Of a DNA stretch of 64,000 nt, positions 9,590 to 18,594 are shown piece by piece (position 1 is the stretch's first letter; every line of letters starts with the position of its first letter). The stretch is taken from the NCBI GenBank assembly GCA_004764695.1, contig SMSO01000032.1, positions 5,972,668 to 6,036,667 of the forward strand, in the 5' to 3' direction. The translations under genes were made by a program, and so were the position numbers. Source of the DNA: Schizochytrium sp. TIO01 (Eukaryota > Sar > Bigyra > Thraustochytrida > Thraustochytriidae). The notes below the pieces were generated by a model that saw only the letters and a list, made by a program, of their open reading frames with translations, was not told where the DNA came from and did not search any database.

Positions 9590-12500
9590 ATGCTTTTGCA
9601 TTCATTTGTTGTATTTTTCGTTATACTTGTCCACGACATCTCGGCAACATTTATTGCAGACAGCAGTCTATTTGCAAATTACCAAGACTGTAACACTGAT
9701 TACTACACAACGGGCAAGCAGCTTTATACTACAAATGCAACATTTCTCACCACTACAAGCTACTCGTACAGCACGAGTTCAGGTGCAGACGTTTCTGCAT
9801 GCGCCCAAGAATGCTATGATTATAACCGGAATAATGAAGGATCCGTCCCGTGTAACCTAATGATGATTTTGTTTGAAACCTCGGGTTCCACTTCCGGATC
9901 CTTTGGTTGTGCGCTTTACAACGGTAATGAATTCAATATCATCGATGCTAGCAGTGCTAACCAGGTCCAAGTTGCTGTTTTCAATGACTGGATTACTCCC
10001 GACTGCAAGGGTAACATGATGAACAGCACTGAATCTGCTGCTTACGATGACTACAAATGGTCCTATTTTACCCACTGTAAGAACCCTGGTAATGCGTATA
10101 GCATTGGTACTCCATCTTATGGTACCATAAGCGAGTGTATTGCCCGGTGTGAAGCCACAGACTTGTGCGTGGCTATTCAATTCAATGAAATCAATAAGTG
10201 TGCAATGTACAAACAATGCATGTTCGAACCCCATAAAGACCAAGAGTACACTCTCTTACGCCAGCGCTTCGGCACCGCAGAGACAACCGTTACCGGAGCT
10301 ACTGAATGCTTAGAGACCCCCTACTATAGTGGTAATAGTGTTAGTTTGGTGCCTGAATGTGACAGTCTTTGTTGGAATGACCGACAGTGTGCTGCGTTTC
10401 GATTGGATCTAGATCGAAAGTGCTACTTGTACAATTCATGTTATCAAATGGACTCTAGTGATCTCCTCTCAACAGTTTACGTTGAAAATGAAGACACCGA
10501 TCTTCGTACGCGACCCCCTACTCCTAGTCCTACTAACCGCCCTACTACACGCGCGCCGACCTCATTTCCTACTGGCAGTCCAACTTCTCCTACCGTTTAT
10601 GCTACCCAGGCGCCTACTAGCCCTACCCCCTACCCCACACCCCAACCCTCAACTGTTTGCTACACTGATACCTTGTATTCTTATGTTCAGGTTGGTGATA
10701 TTGGCATCAATAATATTACTGATGTAAATTTGAATTCCCAAATGTGTCCTGAAAAGCCATTTATTGGTACCTACAGATCAGCCTTGGTCTCGGGGTCACC
10801 ACTGGTCACCGATCCTGACACTTTTGATGCACTCGAGCCTAGCACCAAGTTGGCTCTAATTGAACAGGACATTAGTGATCCCTTTTTAGTTGACATTGCA
10901 TCAATGACTGATACAGAGATTAATGAAAGTTGTTTGACTGCGGCCGATTGCCGAGTACCTCCTCTATTGGGAATCATGCGCAAGGTCTCTGACGATAGCA
11001 TTTGGCGCCCGAGTGTTAACACTGGCAGTAGTGCCTACAAAGATTTAAAGGGTGCTTGGTGCTGTGAAACAAACCAGTATGTTGAAGGTTTTGGGTACTA
11101 TGTTCGTAATAGTAACGGCAAAACTATTGGGCGAATGTACCCAGCTGTTCGGCATCAATTCCGTCAGTCCGCCACTTTGAATGACATTATCACCTATCCT
11201 TCTGGATCCTCAATTGATGAAGCCAAGATTCTCCGTGTGGAATTCACAATGTCTAGCACTAAGCTTTACATCTATGTAGACAATACATGTAACGTTCTCA
11301 ATGGCAACCATTGGTCCAACGGATTTTACGGAAATCAGGGTCGCACCGCGGGTGGCTTTTTCCACGAAGTCATCTTCAAAAGTAGTAATACCAATCTTCC
11401 GAGTACACACGGTCCCGCGAATCAGGCCAATGGGCCTCGTCCTTATGATTCCAACTCTTTCACTGTGCAGTATCTGGGTAATTTTGATGGTAGCAGTACA
11501 ACCATGGAATGGGCAGCAGTTAAGAACTTTTGGTACACTGTTAGTGTTGGAACTACGGATACGGGCAACAAAAGAATGGCTGCTGCCCACCTTAAGACCG
11601 CATTGGAATGGCTATTCCTTGCACCACCTAAGGGTAACTTGGCAGTGGGTCTACTGTACGTGTTTGCATCCAAAATGTTTCTTGACAAGGTAGGAACCAA
11701 CAAGTACACTCCTGGAATGATGGATTTTACGCTTGTTGAGAATCATCAGGGTGAGTTTTACACATTCATGGAGCCTCTCCTTGATTACCTCCTCGAAGCA
11801 GACCCGTCTTCATCCAATGGTTACTCTCGTATTTACCACGCTTTAATTGAACTGGACGGATTTGATAATTGTAAAGATTCCATGATGAGTGACTTTTACG
11901 ATCAATTTGCAAGTACTTCTTCTAGTACCCGCAAGCCACCTGAACAGGGATGTCTAGGTGCAACCCCTGAAACTTCAATTATGGACTGTGGCAAGTGGCA
12001 TTCTAGGCGTTGTTCGAACACAATTAATGTTCTGTACGAGGCTCGTGCACTTCAATGGTCTGCCTTCCACAACTCAATGCCTCAGTGTTCTGAGTGTCCT
12101 GGATTTATTGGTTGGTGGCGTTCAGGAGCCACAGAAAGTCCGTATCAAAAGATTTTGGACATGACTGTTTTCCCTCAATGCCTTCCATTCATGGACACGA
12201 CTGGCATTAAAACTGATCTAGGATTTGATATGAGTGATGCCTCTGCTTATGAAATAGATTACAATGAGGGTTTCACATGCGATAAGAATGGTTGTCGATT
12301 TACTGATGTGCTCGAGGTTGATTTATCATTTGTAACAGAGGCCGTTTCTTCACGCGTATGTGCTAGTTCTGGCGACTGGTTGGCCACCAGTACAACCAGC
12401 ACACTTGACATTTGCCGCGAAACTTGTTATTCTGAAACCTACAGCACTTGTGCATCATTTAGTTACAACACCAATACAAAGTCATGTAAAATGTATGCAT

Positions 12501-13081
12501 CTTGCACAGAGATTACAAGTGTTGGTGCGAGTTCTGATGATACGATCTATATTGCAAAGCCCCACTTGACTAACTCGGACGCGACCTGGGATGACCCTGC
12601 TGATTATGTCGATGTTTCATCGCCTACCCCTTTCCCCACCAGCCCTACCCCTGCACCGACTTCACCTACATCTTCCCCGACTTCTCCCACACGGTCTCCC
12701 ACGACCCCCTCACCTACGTCTGCACCTACAACTCCCTCACCTACCAACCCGGGTGAAACCAGAAGCCCTACCCAAAGGCCCACACCAAAGCCTACAAGCA
12801 CAAGTTCCCCTACCTTCTCTCCCACCGCCCCCACAACAGGTGCCCCGACTTTCCTTACAATGCGGCCTACCACGTCTCCCACTGCGGCCTCCACAACAAT
12901 TTTCGAGAATTCAATGTTTTATATTATTGTGGGAGTGTCTCTGTTTGTCATTATCATATGCTGTTGCTTGGTCGCATGTTGCTGTCTCCGCTCACGCTCA
13001 CCAACCGCCCCATCTGCTCCTTCCGCTTCAGTATACCCCGCGTATCGATCATTGGGATCAGCTCCCCCCCTAAATCTTTGA
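9590..13081 (+). CDS. Large type I surface protein with Cys-rich modules and two Pro/Thr stalks
   Basis: A 1163-residue protein, ATG at 9590, with signal peptide MLLHSFVVFFVILVHDISATF. The N-terminal 300 residues hold three Cys-rich modules with PAN/apple-like spacing (for example ISECIARCEATDLCVAIQF and VPECDSLCWNDRQCAAFRL). A first Pro/Thr stalk follows (about 305-350, PTxxPT repeats). A large central domain (about 355-880) rich in aromatic and Cys residues (GAWCCETNQYVEGFGYYV, CSECPGFIGWWRSGATES) is one I do not recognise. A fourth PAN-like module comes next (LDICRETCYSETYSTCASF), then a long second PT stalk, a transmembrane helix (about 1110-1133) running into CCCLVACCCL, and a short cytoplasmic tail. 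The layout suggests an adhesin or surface receptor. The juxtamembrane Cys cluster could be palmitoylated (inference). Confidence 0.8.
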   Translation: MLLHSFVVFFVILVHDISATFIADSSLFANYQDCNTDYYTTGKQLYTTNATFLTTTSYSYSTSSGADVSACAQECYDYNRNNEGSVPCNLMMILFETSGSTSGSFGCALYNGNEFNIIDASSANQVQVAVFNDWITPDCKGNMMNSTESAAYDDYKWSYFTHCKNPGNAYSIGTPSYGTISECIARCEATDLCVAIQFNEINKCAMYKQCMFEPHKDQEYTLLRQRFGTAETTVTGATECLETPYYSGNSVSLVPECDSLCWNDRQCAAFRLDLDRKCYLYNSCYQMDSSDLLSTVYVENEDTDLRTRPPTPSPTNRPTTRAPTSFPTGSPTSPTVYATQAPTSPTPYPTPQPSTVCYTDTLYSYVQVGDIGINNITDVNLNSQMCPEKPFIGTYRSALVSGSPLVTDPDTFDALEPSTKLALIEQDISDPFLVDIASMTDTEINESCLTAADCRVPPLLGIMRKVSDDSIWRPSVNTGSSAYKDLKGAWCCETNQYVEGFGYYVRNSNGKTIGRMYPAVRHQFRQSATLNDIITYPSGSSIDEAKILRVEFTMSSTKLYIYVDNTCNVLNGNHWSNGFYGNQGRTAGGFFHEVIFKSSNTNLPSTHGPANQANGPRPYDSNSFTVQYLGNFDGSSTTMEWAAVKNFWYTVSVGTTDTGNKRMAAAHLKTALEWLFLAPPKGNLAVGLLYVFASKMFLDKVGTNKYTPGMMDFTLVENHQGEFYTFMEPLLDYLLEADPSSSNGYSRIYHALIELDGFDNCKDSMMSDFYDQFASTSSSTRKPPEQGCLGATPETSIMDCGKWHSRRCSNTINVLYEARALQWSAFHNSMPQCSECPGFIGWWRSGATESPYQKILDMTVFPQCLPFMDTTGIKTDLGFDMSDASAYEIDYNEGFTCDKNGCRFTDVLEVDLSFVTEAVSSRVCASSGDWLATSTTSTLDICRETCYSETYSTCASFSYNTNTKSCKMYASCTEITSVGASSDDTIYIAKPHLTNSDATWDDPADYVDVSSPTPFPTSPTPAPTSPTSSPTSPTRSPTTPSPTSAPTTPSPTNPGETRSPTQRPTPKPTSTSSPTFSPTAPTTGAPTFLTMRPTTSPTAASTTIFENSMFYIIVGVSLFVIIICCCLVACCCLRSRSPTAPSAPSASVYPAYRSLGSAPPLNL

Positions 13082-13102
13082 ATCAATTAAATAGAGTTCA
13101 TA

Positions 13103-13558
13103 TTATCTTCTTAATGAGACTAATCGTTCACCAAGCGCATTGTTTAGAAGAATTGCCATCTTATTCGCACATTCATCAGACAAAGCCGTATTATCATCCA
13201 GGATATGAAATGGGTCGAACATTTCGAACAATTTTTCGTTTAGAAATAGAAAATCGGTCGTGATTTTCATCATGTACTCAACATACTCTATAAGCATTTC
13301 ACGCGAAACAATGTTATTCTTCAATTCGAAATGAAATGTGTTCGCAAGTTTTTCAAACGATTCCTCTTGGTGGCTTAGAAATAAAAAGTACTCGAAAATG
13401 GCGAACAAAACCATTTTCTCAGAAATCAAAGCTTCGAGCGAAGTTGCATTCAAGTGTTTACGATATTTCATGCATAATAGAATCAGATCATCAAGCACTT
13501 CGTGGTTCTTGACAAATCTAAGCCATGCAAATAGAAACACATTCATTGCTTCGTCCAT
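13103..13558 (-). CDS. Small helical protein, unknown
   Basis: A 151-residue protein, ATG at 13558, ending 21 bp from the stop of the convergent surface-protein gene. The sequence is helical and rich in Leu, Phe, Glu and Lys (for example VLFAIFEYFLFLSHQEESFE), with no signal peptide, no clear membrane span and no motif I recognise. A TTTTGG repeat (13597-13673) lies about 40 bp upstream of the start codon and reads CCAAAA on the coding strand. Support is only the open frame, start codon and compact placement, so this is a hypothetical gene. Confidence 0.55.
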   Translation of the reverse strand: MDEAMNVFLFAWLRFVKNHEVLDDLILLCMKYRKHLNATSLEALISEKMVLFAIFEYFLFLSHQEESFEKLANTFHFELKNNIVSREMLIEYVEYMMKITTDFLFLNEKLFEMFDPFHILDDNTALSDECANKMAILLNNALGERLVSLRR

Positions 13559-13596
13559 ATTGATGCAGCTAGTAAATGCAAAGTGTCTAACTTAAG

Positions 13597-13673
13597 TTTT
13601 GGTTTTGGTTTTGGTTTTGGTTTTGGTTTTGGTTTTGGCTTCGGTTTTGGTTTTGGTTTTGGTTTTGGTTTTG
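13597..13673. repeat. TTTTGG hexanucleotide repeat in a divergent promoter
   Basis: About twelve near-perfect copies of TTTTGG, one altered to CTTCGG. They lie between the start codons of two divergent small genes (13558 minus and 13751 plus). The repeat reads (CCAAAA)n toward the minus-strand gene. A related CCAAAA-rich tract sits in front of the gene at 20437. Confidence 0.9.
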
Positions 13674-13750
13674 CTGTGTCTAGCACAAAATAAAACAATA
13701 CATGAATCAAGTGCTCTGCGGATTATTGATAGTAAATACCATAATACATC

Positions 13751-14260
13751 ATGACAATCATTGAGGAACAGATTGAGAAGGTGGCGGAAGATTCTGTGAC
13801 AGAAGCAAAAGAACTAGGTGATCCTACCGAGGAACATCCGAAGAACATTGAGGAGAGTGACACAAATACAAATTCTCCAAATGAAGAGCCAGAAGCAAAA
13901 GAACTAGGTGATTCTACTGAGGAACACACGGAGAACATTGACACAAATACAAGTTCTTCAAGTGAAGAGCCAGAAGCATTTGCGCAAAAGCATACTTGTA
14001 AAATAGTGTGCAATGTGGAAGGGAATGATGAAACCTTTTATCTAACTACTCTTCCAAGATTTGCAATCCTTTCTGGAAATTTATGGAAACCATTAGATCC
14101 TAAGTTTTACATTAAGAGAATTTTCGAGGAACAGGAATCTACCTCAGACCATGGTTACAACGGGTGGATTGTTTTTGATCGGACTACCAAAGCAATCCTA
14201 TGCTCAGTTGATACCGAAGGAAACGAGCAGGAAATTATTACATTTGATCCAAAGCCCTAA
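13751..14260 (+). CDS. Small acidic protein with an internal duplication, unknown
   Basis: A 169-residue protein, ATG at 13751. The first 80 residues are acidic and contain a tandem duplication: EAKELGDPTEEHPKNI with EESDTNTNSPNEEPEA, then EAKELGDSTEEHTENI with DTNTSSSSEEPEA, conserved at DNA level. The C-terminal 90 residues form a small globular-looking domain (HTCKIVCNVEGNDETFYL, GWIVFDRTTKAILCS) that I do not recognise. No signal or membrane segment. The duplicated part is probably a disordered linker. Confidence 0.6.
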   Translation: MTIIEEQIEKVAEDSVTEAKELGDPTEEHPKNIEESDTNTNSPNEEPEAKELGDSTEEHTENIDTNTSSSSEEPEAFAQKHTCKIVCNVEGNDETFYLTTLPRFAILSGNLWKPLDPKFYIKRIFEEQESTSDHGYNGWIVFDRTTKAILCSVDTEGNEQEIITFDPKP

Positions 14261-14497
14261 GTATCTTTTATAATTATGAAGAGACAATTTACTTCGGGAT
14301 AACAAATAGAATTACTCTTTTAACACTTGCCAAAAGCTATTCGATGTCCGAATTCCCAGACTTTGTCGTGCGTTGTACGCGTCAACAGAAGCTCTGCGGA
14401 ACATCGGTGAAACTGATCTTCACCGTTCTACACTCGTTGACTTATCTAACCTTCCTTTTCACACGGTTGCCGAAAAGGAAGCACGGGAGAACAATTT

Positions 14498-16180
14498 TTA
14501 ATCAGGGTATCCTCCAGGTGCCCACCATAACTTTTGTCCTAGATAATTATTTACTAGTGTCTCCCCATCGTTATAACTAATGATAGCCGATGGGATAGTT
14601 GGCACATCCTCATTACCATAATATGTTGGATTGAAAATCGAATTCGTTGCATTAATCAATCTTATAACAACTGCTACTGCACCCTTAGCCTCTGCTAGCT
14701 TTACTTTATCAAAGAAGTCACAGCCGCCCCGTTTGACCACCACAATCTTCCCACTAAACCCGTTTTTCTGACCACTACTATCACATAATGTTTCATCACC
14801 ATTTGGTAGTATAGTTTGTGCATAAACTCCCTCTACACCGGGGGTGATTTCTGGCCCGAAGGAACTTGATGCGAAATCAAAACATGTGTCCTCCGCTGAA
14901 CACATTTTCACAGACTGATAGAGTGGGCTCAATGTCGGTTGAGGTGTTGGTGTCCATATCTCCCCTGCTCGTTGTACTCGAACCACAGATAAAATATTAA
15001 GCTCAAACCAATCAGGATCATCACTCGTTCCTTTGCTAGAGAATGCTGTTAGTTCATCTAATGCGGCTTGTTTGTCAAAATTATACTTTTGTAAATATGT
15101 AGCCATGACACCTGAAACAAGTGGTGCTGCCATACTCGTTCCAGACATAACCGCTGTCCCACCAGACTTGTAAGTTGATGTGATTGCCTGGCCTGGGGCC
15201 CAAACGTCAACACACGAACCATAATTGGAAAATGATGCCCCATAATCATTACCAGCACTATCCCTCGCAAGCGCACCAACATTGATAACTCCATTTGCGG
15301 TTCCAGGTGAAGAACAACATGCATCCTCAGCGTCATTTCCAGCTGCTACGACAACAATATTTCCAGCCTCAATCACGTCTTCTACTAGAGAATTTATACT
15401 TTTCGAGTAATCAGAACCCACTGACAAATTAACCACATTGGTCTTATCTGAACCGTAGGTTTGTTCAATTACCCACTGAAGTCCGCCAATGAGATTCGAT
15501 GACGGAAATGTTATAGATGCACCTCCAACTTTCACAGCAATACCTGTTGCCCCTCGCGCAACGCCATATGTATCAGCTAATGCTGTTCCAGCAACATGTG
15601 TACCGTGACCATTCTCATCCGTAGTAACATTACTATAAGACCAACCGAACGAAACCCGTCCACCAAAAGATCCGTGATCAATATAAACACCAGTATCTAC
15701 AATATAGATCACAACACCGCTACCATCATATTCTAAATCCCAATTAAGGTTATCCAACGGCTGCTGAAATTGATCAATTCGATCCAAATTTGACAGAATA
15801 TGTGTCTGTACTACTTGGTCGGCATGAATTTCTTCTATCCAGTAAAATTGATCGAGTAGGGAATTTGCATCTAAATAATCAGACGAAACACTAATGAAAC
15901 AGTTCATTCTCGATTTCAATTGTCCAATGACTCGGGTATTTAAGCTACCTTCAAAATAGTTTTCAAATTCTTGATAAGCTACGTCACACTGGGTAGCCTT
16001 GTTCACCTCTATGATCCACATTAGAGAATCATTATTTTGCTCATCAATCGCCTGGTTTCCAACAGAAAGTTCCTCACTTGTTGTTTGTGTAGAACATAAG
16101 AGTATCAACAATACCCCTATCGATATTGAAGCCTTCCAGAACATCTGACTTTGACTTTTGAAATTATACTTCTTATTCAT
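14498..16180 (-). CDS. Secreted subtilisin-like serine protease (S8) with PA domain
   Basis: A 560-residue protein, ATG at 16180; a second Met at residue 13 would leave a tidier signal peptide (core SIGVLLILLC). Residues about 50-127 resemble an I9 inhibitor propeptide. The catalytic triad is intact: D162 in VDTG, H192 in GHGTHVAG, S349 in SGTSMAAP, with oxyanion Asn282 in AAGND. A CC pair near 288 and spacing NYGSCVDVWAPG resemble the proteinase K branch. Residues about 430-555 form a protease-associated (PA) domain (AVAVVIRLINATN, VPTIPSAIISYNDG). It is predicted to be a secreted endopeptidase. Only 31 bp separate its ATG from the stop of the upstream same-strand gene. Confidence 0.92.
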   Translation of the reverse strand: MNKKYNFKSQSQMFWKASISIGVLLILLCSTQTTSEELSVGNQAIDEQNNDSLMWIIEVNKATQCDVAYQEFENYFEGSLNTRVIGQLKSRMNCFISVSSDYLDANSLLDQFYWIEEIHADQVVQTHILSNLDRIDQFQQPLDNLNWDLEYDGSGVVIYIVDTGVYIDHGSFGGRVSFGWSYSNVTTDENGHGTHVAGTALADTYGVARGATGIAVKVGGASITFPSSNLIGGLQWVIEQTYGSDKTNVVNLSVGSDYSKSINSLVEDVIEAGNIVVVAAGNDAEDACCSSPGTANGVINVGALARDSAGNDYGASFSNYGSCVDVWAPGQAITSTYKSGGTAVMSGTSMAAPLVSGVMATYLQKYNFDKQAALDELTAFSSKGTSDDPDWFELNILSVVRVQRAGEIWTPTPQPTLSPLYQSVKMCSAEDTCFDFASSSFGPEITPGVEGVYAQTILPNGDETLCDSSGQKNGFSGKIVVVKRGGCDFFDKVKLAEAKGAVAVVIRLINATNSIFNPTYYGNEDVPTIPSAIISYNDGETLVNNYLGQKLWWAPGGYPD

Positions 16181-16211
16181 ACATATCTAAAATATTTTTT
16201 AATATCAACTT

Positions 16212-17237
16212 CTATATAAGATCCATAATAGAATCGACTTTCTCTTGACCCATGAGTTTAACTGACGCATTATATAATTGCTTCAATGCAAGCTTTCTAG
16301 TAGCGTAGCCTCGAATAGCTTCGAACTTCTTGTCCAAAGGATGGACCTCTTCTGAGTTACACTTACGTTTCTTTTGAGACGGAACTTCATCATTATCGAG
16401 AGCAAGATTTAATTTATCGTCAAGGTTGAGTCTTTTTGCATGATACTTAAGAGAGTATACTACGTTGTTGAGACGAGCATAACCCAGAAGATTTTCATCA
16501 TTGAAACCCTGAATCGTACACATAACCGTTAGGTTGTTGGCCTCAGCTTGAGTTGCGTACTTTTCGTATATAGCCTTTAGGTGCTCTTTTTCGAGTTTAT
16601 GAAGCTCCGGGTTGCTAATATCGCCCACGAATGATAACTTAAACGTCTTAAAACGAGGTAGATGTTCCAAAACGAGGCTGACAATCCTATCGTAAGAAGG
16701 ACCATTAGTCACATAGATAGGATAAACATGTATGACAAGATTCTCAACCTGTTCCGGAAGATTCTCAAAGAGACCAAATAAATCACCAGCGCGAAGATTG
16801 CCAATCTCAAGTGAACGAAGTTTTGGGAAGTCAATGAGAACTTCAAACTTACGTAGATCATAGCCAAACACCTCTTTGTGTAAAATCGTCAAATATTCAA
16901 GCTCAAGAGACACTGAATCGTCGAGTATCTTCCAGATCGAGGGCATATCTACTTCAATGCCCCTCAACCGAAGGTGGCACGTGTGTACCTTACTGGTAGA
17001 GAACTTTTTAATAATTTTTCTCAAGCTCTTTGTCGAAGAGTATCCATCTTGTCTAGGACAAATGTCAATAGTGCGAATGTGGTATACCTTTCGAAAATGG
17101 AGATCTAGTCTACCTTTGATTTCATACAAGCTTATAAATTCAGGTATACAAAATACGCTATTCTCCTCATCATCAAGTCCAGAAATTATTTCATTTATAA
17201 GGGACTCAGCCTCATCTTCTTCCGACATACCCCACAT
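16212..17237 (-). CDS. Tandem paralogue 1 of a 340-residue LRR-like family
   Basis: A 341-residue protein, ATG at 17237. The N-terminus is acidic (DEAESLINEIISGLDDEE). The middle contains short Leu-rich segments (LRSLEIGNL, VENLVIHVY, LPRFKTFKLSFVG) that look like irregular LRRs of F-box/FBD-like proteins, although I cannot assign an F-box. A KKRKCN basic motif near residue 280 may be a nuclear signal, and the tail (FEAIRGYATRKLALKQLYNA) is conserved in all three copies. It is the most diverged of three head-to-tail copies (also 17351-18382 and 18595-19626). Function unknown. The GGTGTTT repeat array begins on the base next to the ATG. Confidence 0.65.
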   Translation of the reverse strand: MWGMSEEDEAESLINEIISGLDDEENSVFCIPEFISLYEIKGRLDLHFRKVYHIRTIDICPRQDGYSSTKSLRKIIKKFSTSKVHTCHLRLRGIEVDMPSIWKILDDSVSLELEYLTILHKEVFGYDLRKFEVLIDFPKLRSLEIGNLRAGDLFGLFENLPEQVENLVIHVYPIYVTNGPSYDRIVSLVLEHLPRFKTFKLSFVGDISNPELHKLEKEHLKAIYEKYATQAEANNLTVMCTIQGFNDENLLGYARLNNVVYSLKYHAKRLNLDDKLNLALDNDEVPSQKKRKCNSEEVHPLDKKFEAIRGYATRKLALKQLYNASVKLMGQEKVDSIMDLI

Positions 17238-17287
17238 TGGTGTTTGGTGTTTGGTGTTTGGTGATTGGTGTTTGGTGTTTGGTGATT
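17238..17287. repeat. GGTGTTT heptamer repeat abutting a start codon
   Basis: Seven-base units GGTGTTT with some GGTGATT. On the coding strand of the minus gene this reads AAACACC or AATCACC and runs directly into the ATG at 17237, so it forms the 5' leader or core promoter of paralogue 1. Confidence 0.85.
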
Positions 17288-17350
17288 AGCTAATGATGTA
17301 AAGTAAAAATGTTGATTTATTCCATTATTTAAACATCTTCCAGGAATATT

Positions 17351-18382
17351 CTAGAAACGGTTCAAGATTGAATCGGCTTTATCTTGACCCATGAGTTTTA
17401 CGGACGCATCGTATACTTGCTTCAATGCAACCTTCCTTGTAGCGTAGCCTCGAATAGCTTCAAACTTCTTGTCCACAGGATGGACCTCTTGTAAGTTACA
17501 CTTACGTTTCTTTGGAGACGGAGCTTCATCCTCGTAGTCTCTATCTAGAGCAAGACTCAATTCTCCGTCAAGTTTTAATCCTTTTGCCTCCTCCATAAAA
17601 CTATCGACTACGTGATTGAGACGAACATAGCCCAATAGATTTTCATCCTCTAAACCTTGAATGGTGCACATGGATGTCAGGTTGTTGGTCTCAGCTTGGG
17701 TTGCGTATTTTTCGTATAGAGCCTCTAGTGATTCTTTTTCGAGTTTAAGAGGCGCTGAGTCGCTAGTCTCCCCCGCGAACGATAACTTAAACGTCTTAAA
17801 ACGAGGTAGATGTTTCAAAACGAGGCTGACAATCTGATCGTAAGAAGGACCATAAGTCGTGTTGAGTGCGTGAACATGAACGACAAGATTCTCAACTTGC
17901 CTCGGAAGATTCTCAAAGAGACCACGTAAAGAATCAGCGAGAAGATCGCCAATCTCAAGTGAACGAAGCTTTGTGAAGCGTTTGAGAACTTCGAACTTAC
18001 GTATATCAAAGTAAAACACATTTTCGTGCATAATACTCAGTTTTGTGAGAGAGTTACCCCACACTGCACTGATTGTTTGCCAAATTAATAGCATCTCCAC
18101 ATCCAAACCTTCCAATTGTAGGCGACAATCAAGCACCGGGCTATGTCTAAACTTTTTGATTATATAGATCAATTCAATAGTCACATCGCGACTATCTCTC
18201 CGAGGATCAATATTGAAGGTGCGAATATGCTCTATGGGTTCAAGACACATATTCAATTCTTTTTTGAATTCGTATAGATAGATGACATTGGTTATACCAA
18301 AATAGGTCATTTCTTTATCATCAAGATCGTCAAGGAGTTCATAGACATGATCTTCAACCTCATCTGCCGTCAACTCAGCCAT
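17351..18382 (-). CDS. Tandem paralogue 2 of a 340-residue LRR-like family
   Basis: A 343-residue protein, ATG at 18382. The N-terminal 130 residues differ clearly from the other two copies (MAELTADEVEDHVYELLDDL). From TKLRSLEIGDL onward it is almost identical to paralogue 3, including SPKKRKCN and the ending LMGQDKADSILNRF. The 3' flank (about 17293-17350) is also nearly identical to that of paralogue 3 (18539-18594), so the duplication covered the 3' half of the gene and the downstream spacer. Function unknown. A GGTGTTT array lies about 20-150 bp upstream of the ATG. Confidence 0.65.
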   Translation of the reverse strand: MAELTADEVEDHVYELLDDLDDKEMTYFGITNVIYLYEFKKELNMCLEPIEHIRTFNIDPRRDSRDVTIELIYIIKKFRHSPVLDCRLQLEGLDVEMLLIWQTISAVWGNSLTKLSIMHENVFYFDIRKFEVLKRFTKLRSLEIGDLLADSLRGLFENLPRQVENLVVHVHALNTTYGPSYDQIVSLVLKHLPRFKTFKLSFAGETSDSAPLKLEKESLEALYEKYATQAETNNLTSMCTIQGLEDENLLGYVRLNHVVDSFMEEAKGLKLDGELSLALDRDYEDEAPSPKKRKCNLQEVHPVDKKFEAIRGYATRKVALKQVYDASVKLMGQDKADSILNRF

Positions 18383-18404
18383 TTTTATTGGCGAAGAATG
18401 TTCT

Positions 18405-18531
18405 TGGTGTTTGGTGTTTGGTGATTGGTGTTTGGTGTTTGGTGTTTGGTGTTTGGTGTTTGGTGTTTGCCGTTTGGTGTTTGGTGTTTGGTGTTTGGTG
18501 ATTGGTGATTAGTGATTAGTGATTGGTGATT
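18405..18531. repeat. GGTGTTT heptamer repeat, longest array
   Basis: About 18 units of GGTGTTT, decaying into GGTGATT and AGTGATT at the distal end. It occupies most of the spacer between paralogues 2 and 3, on the 5' side of paralogue 2. Confidence 0.9.
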
Positions 18532-18594
18532 AGTTAATGATGTAAAGTAAAAATGTTGATTTATTCCATTATTTAAACATCTTCCAGGAATATT

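Noticed and set aside
13597-13673. TTTTGG array as an interstitial telomere
   Set aside because: The unit is not a known telomere repeat, the array is short, and similar C/A-strand tracts occur only in gene leaders.
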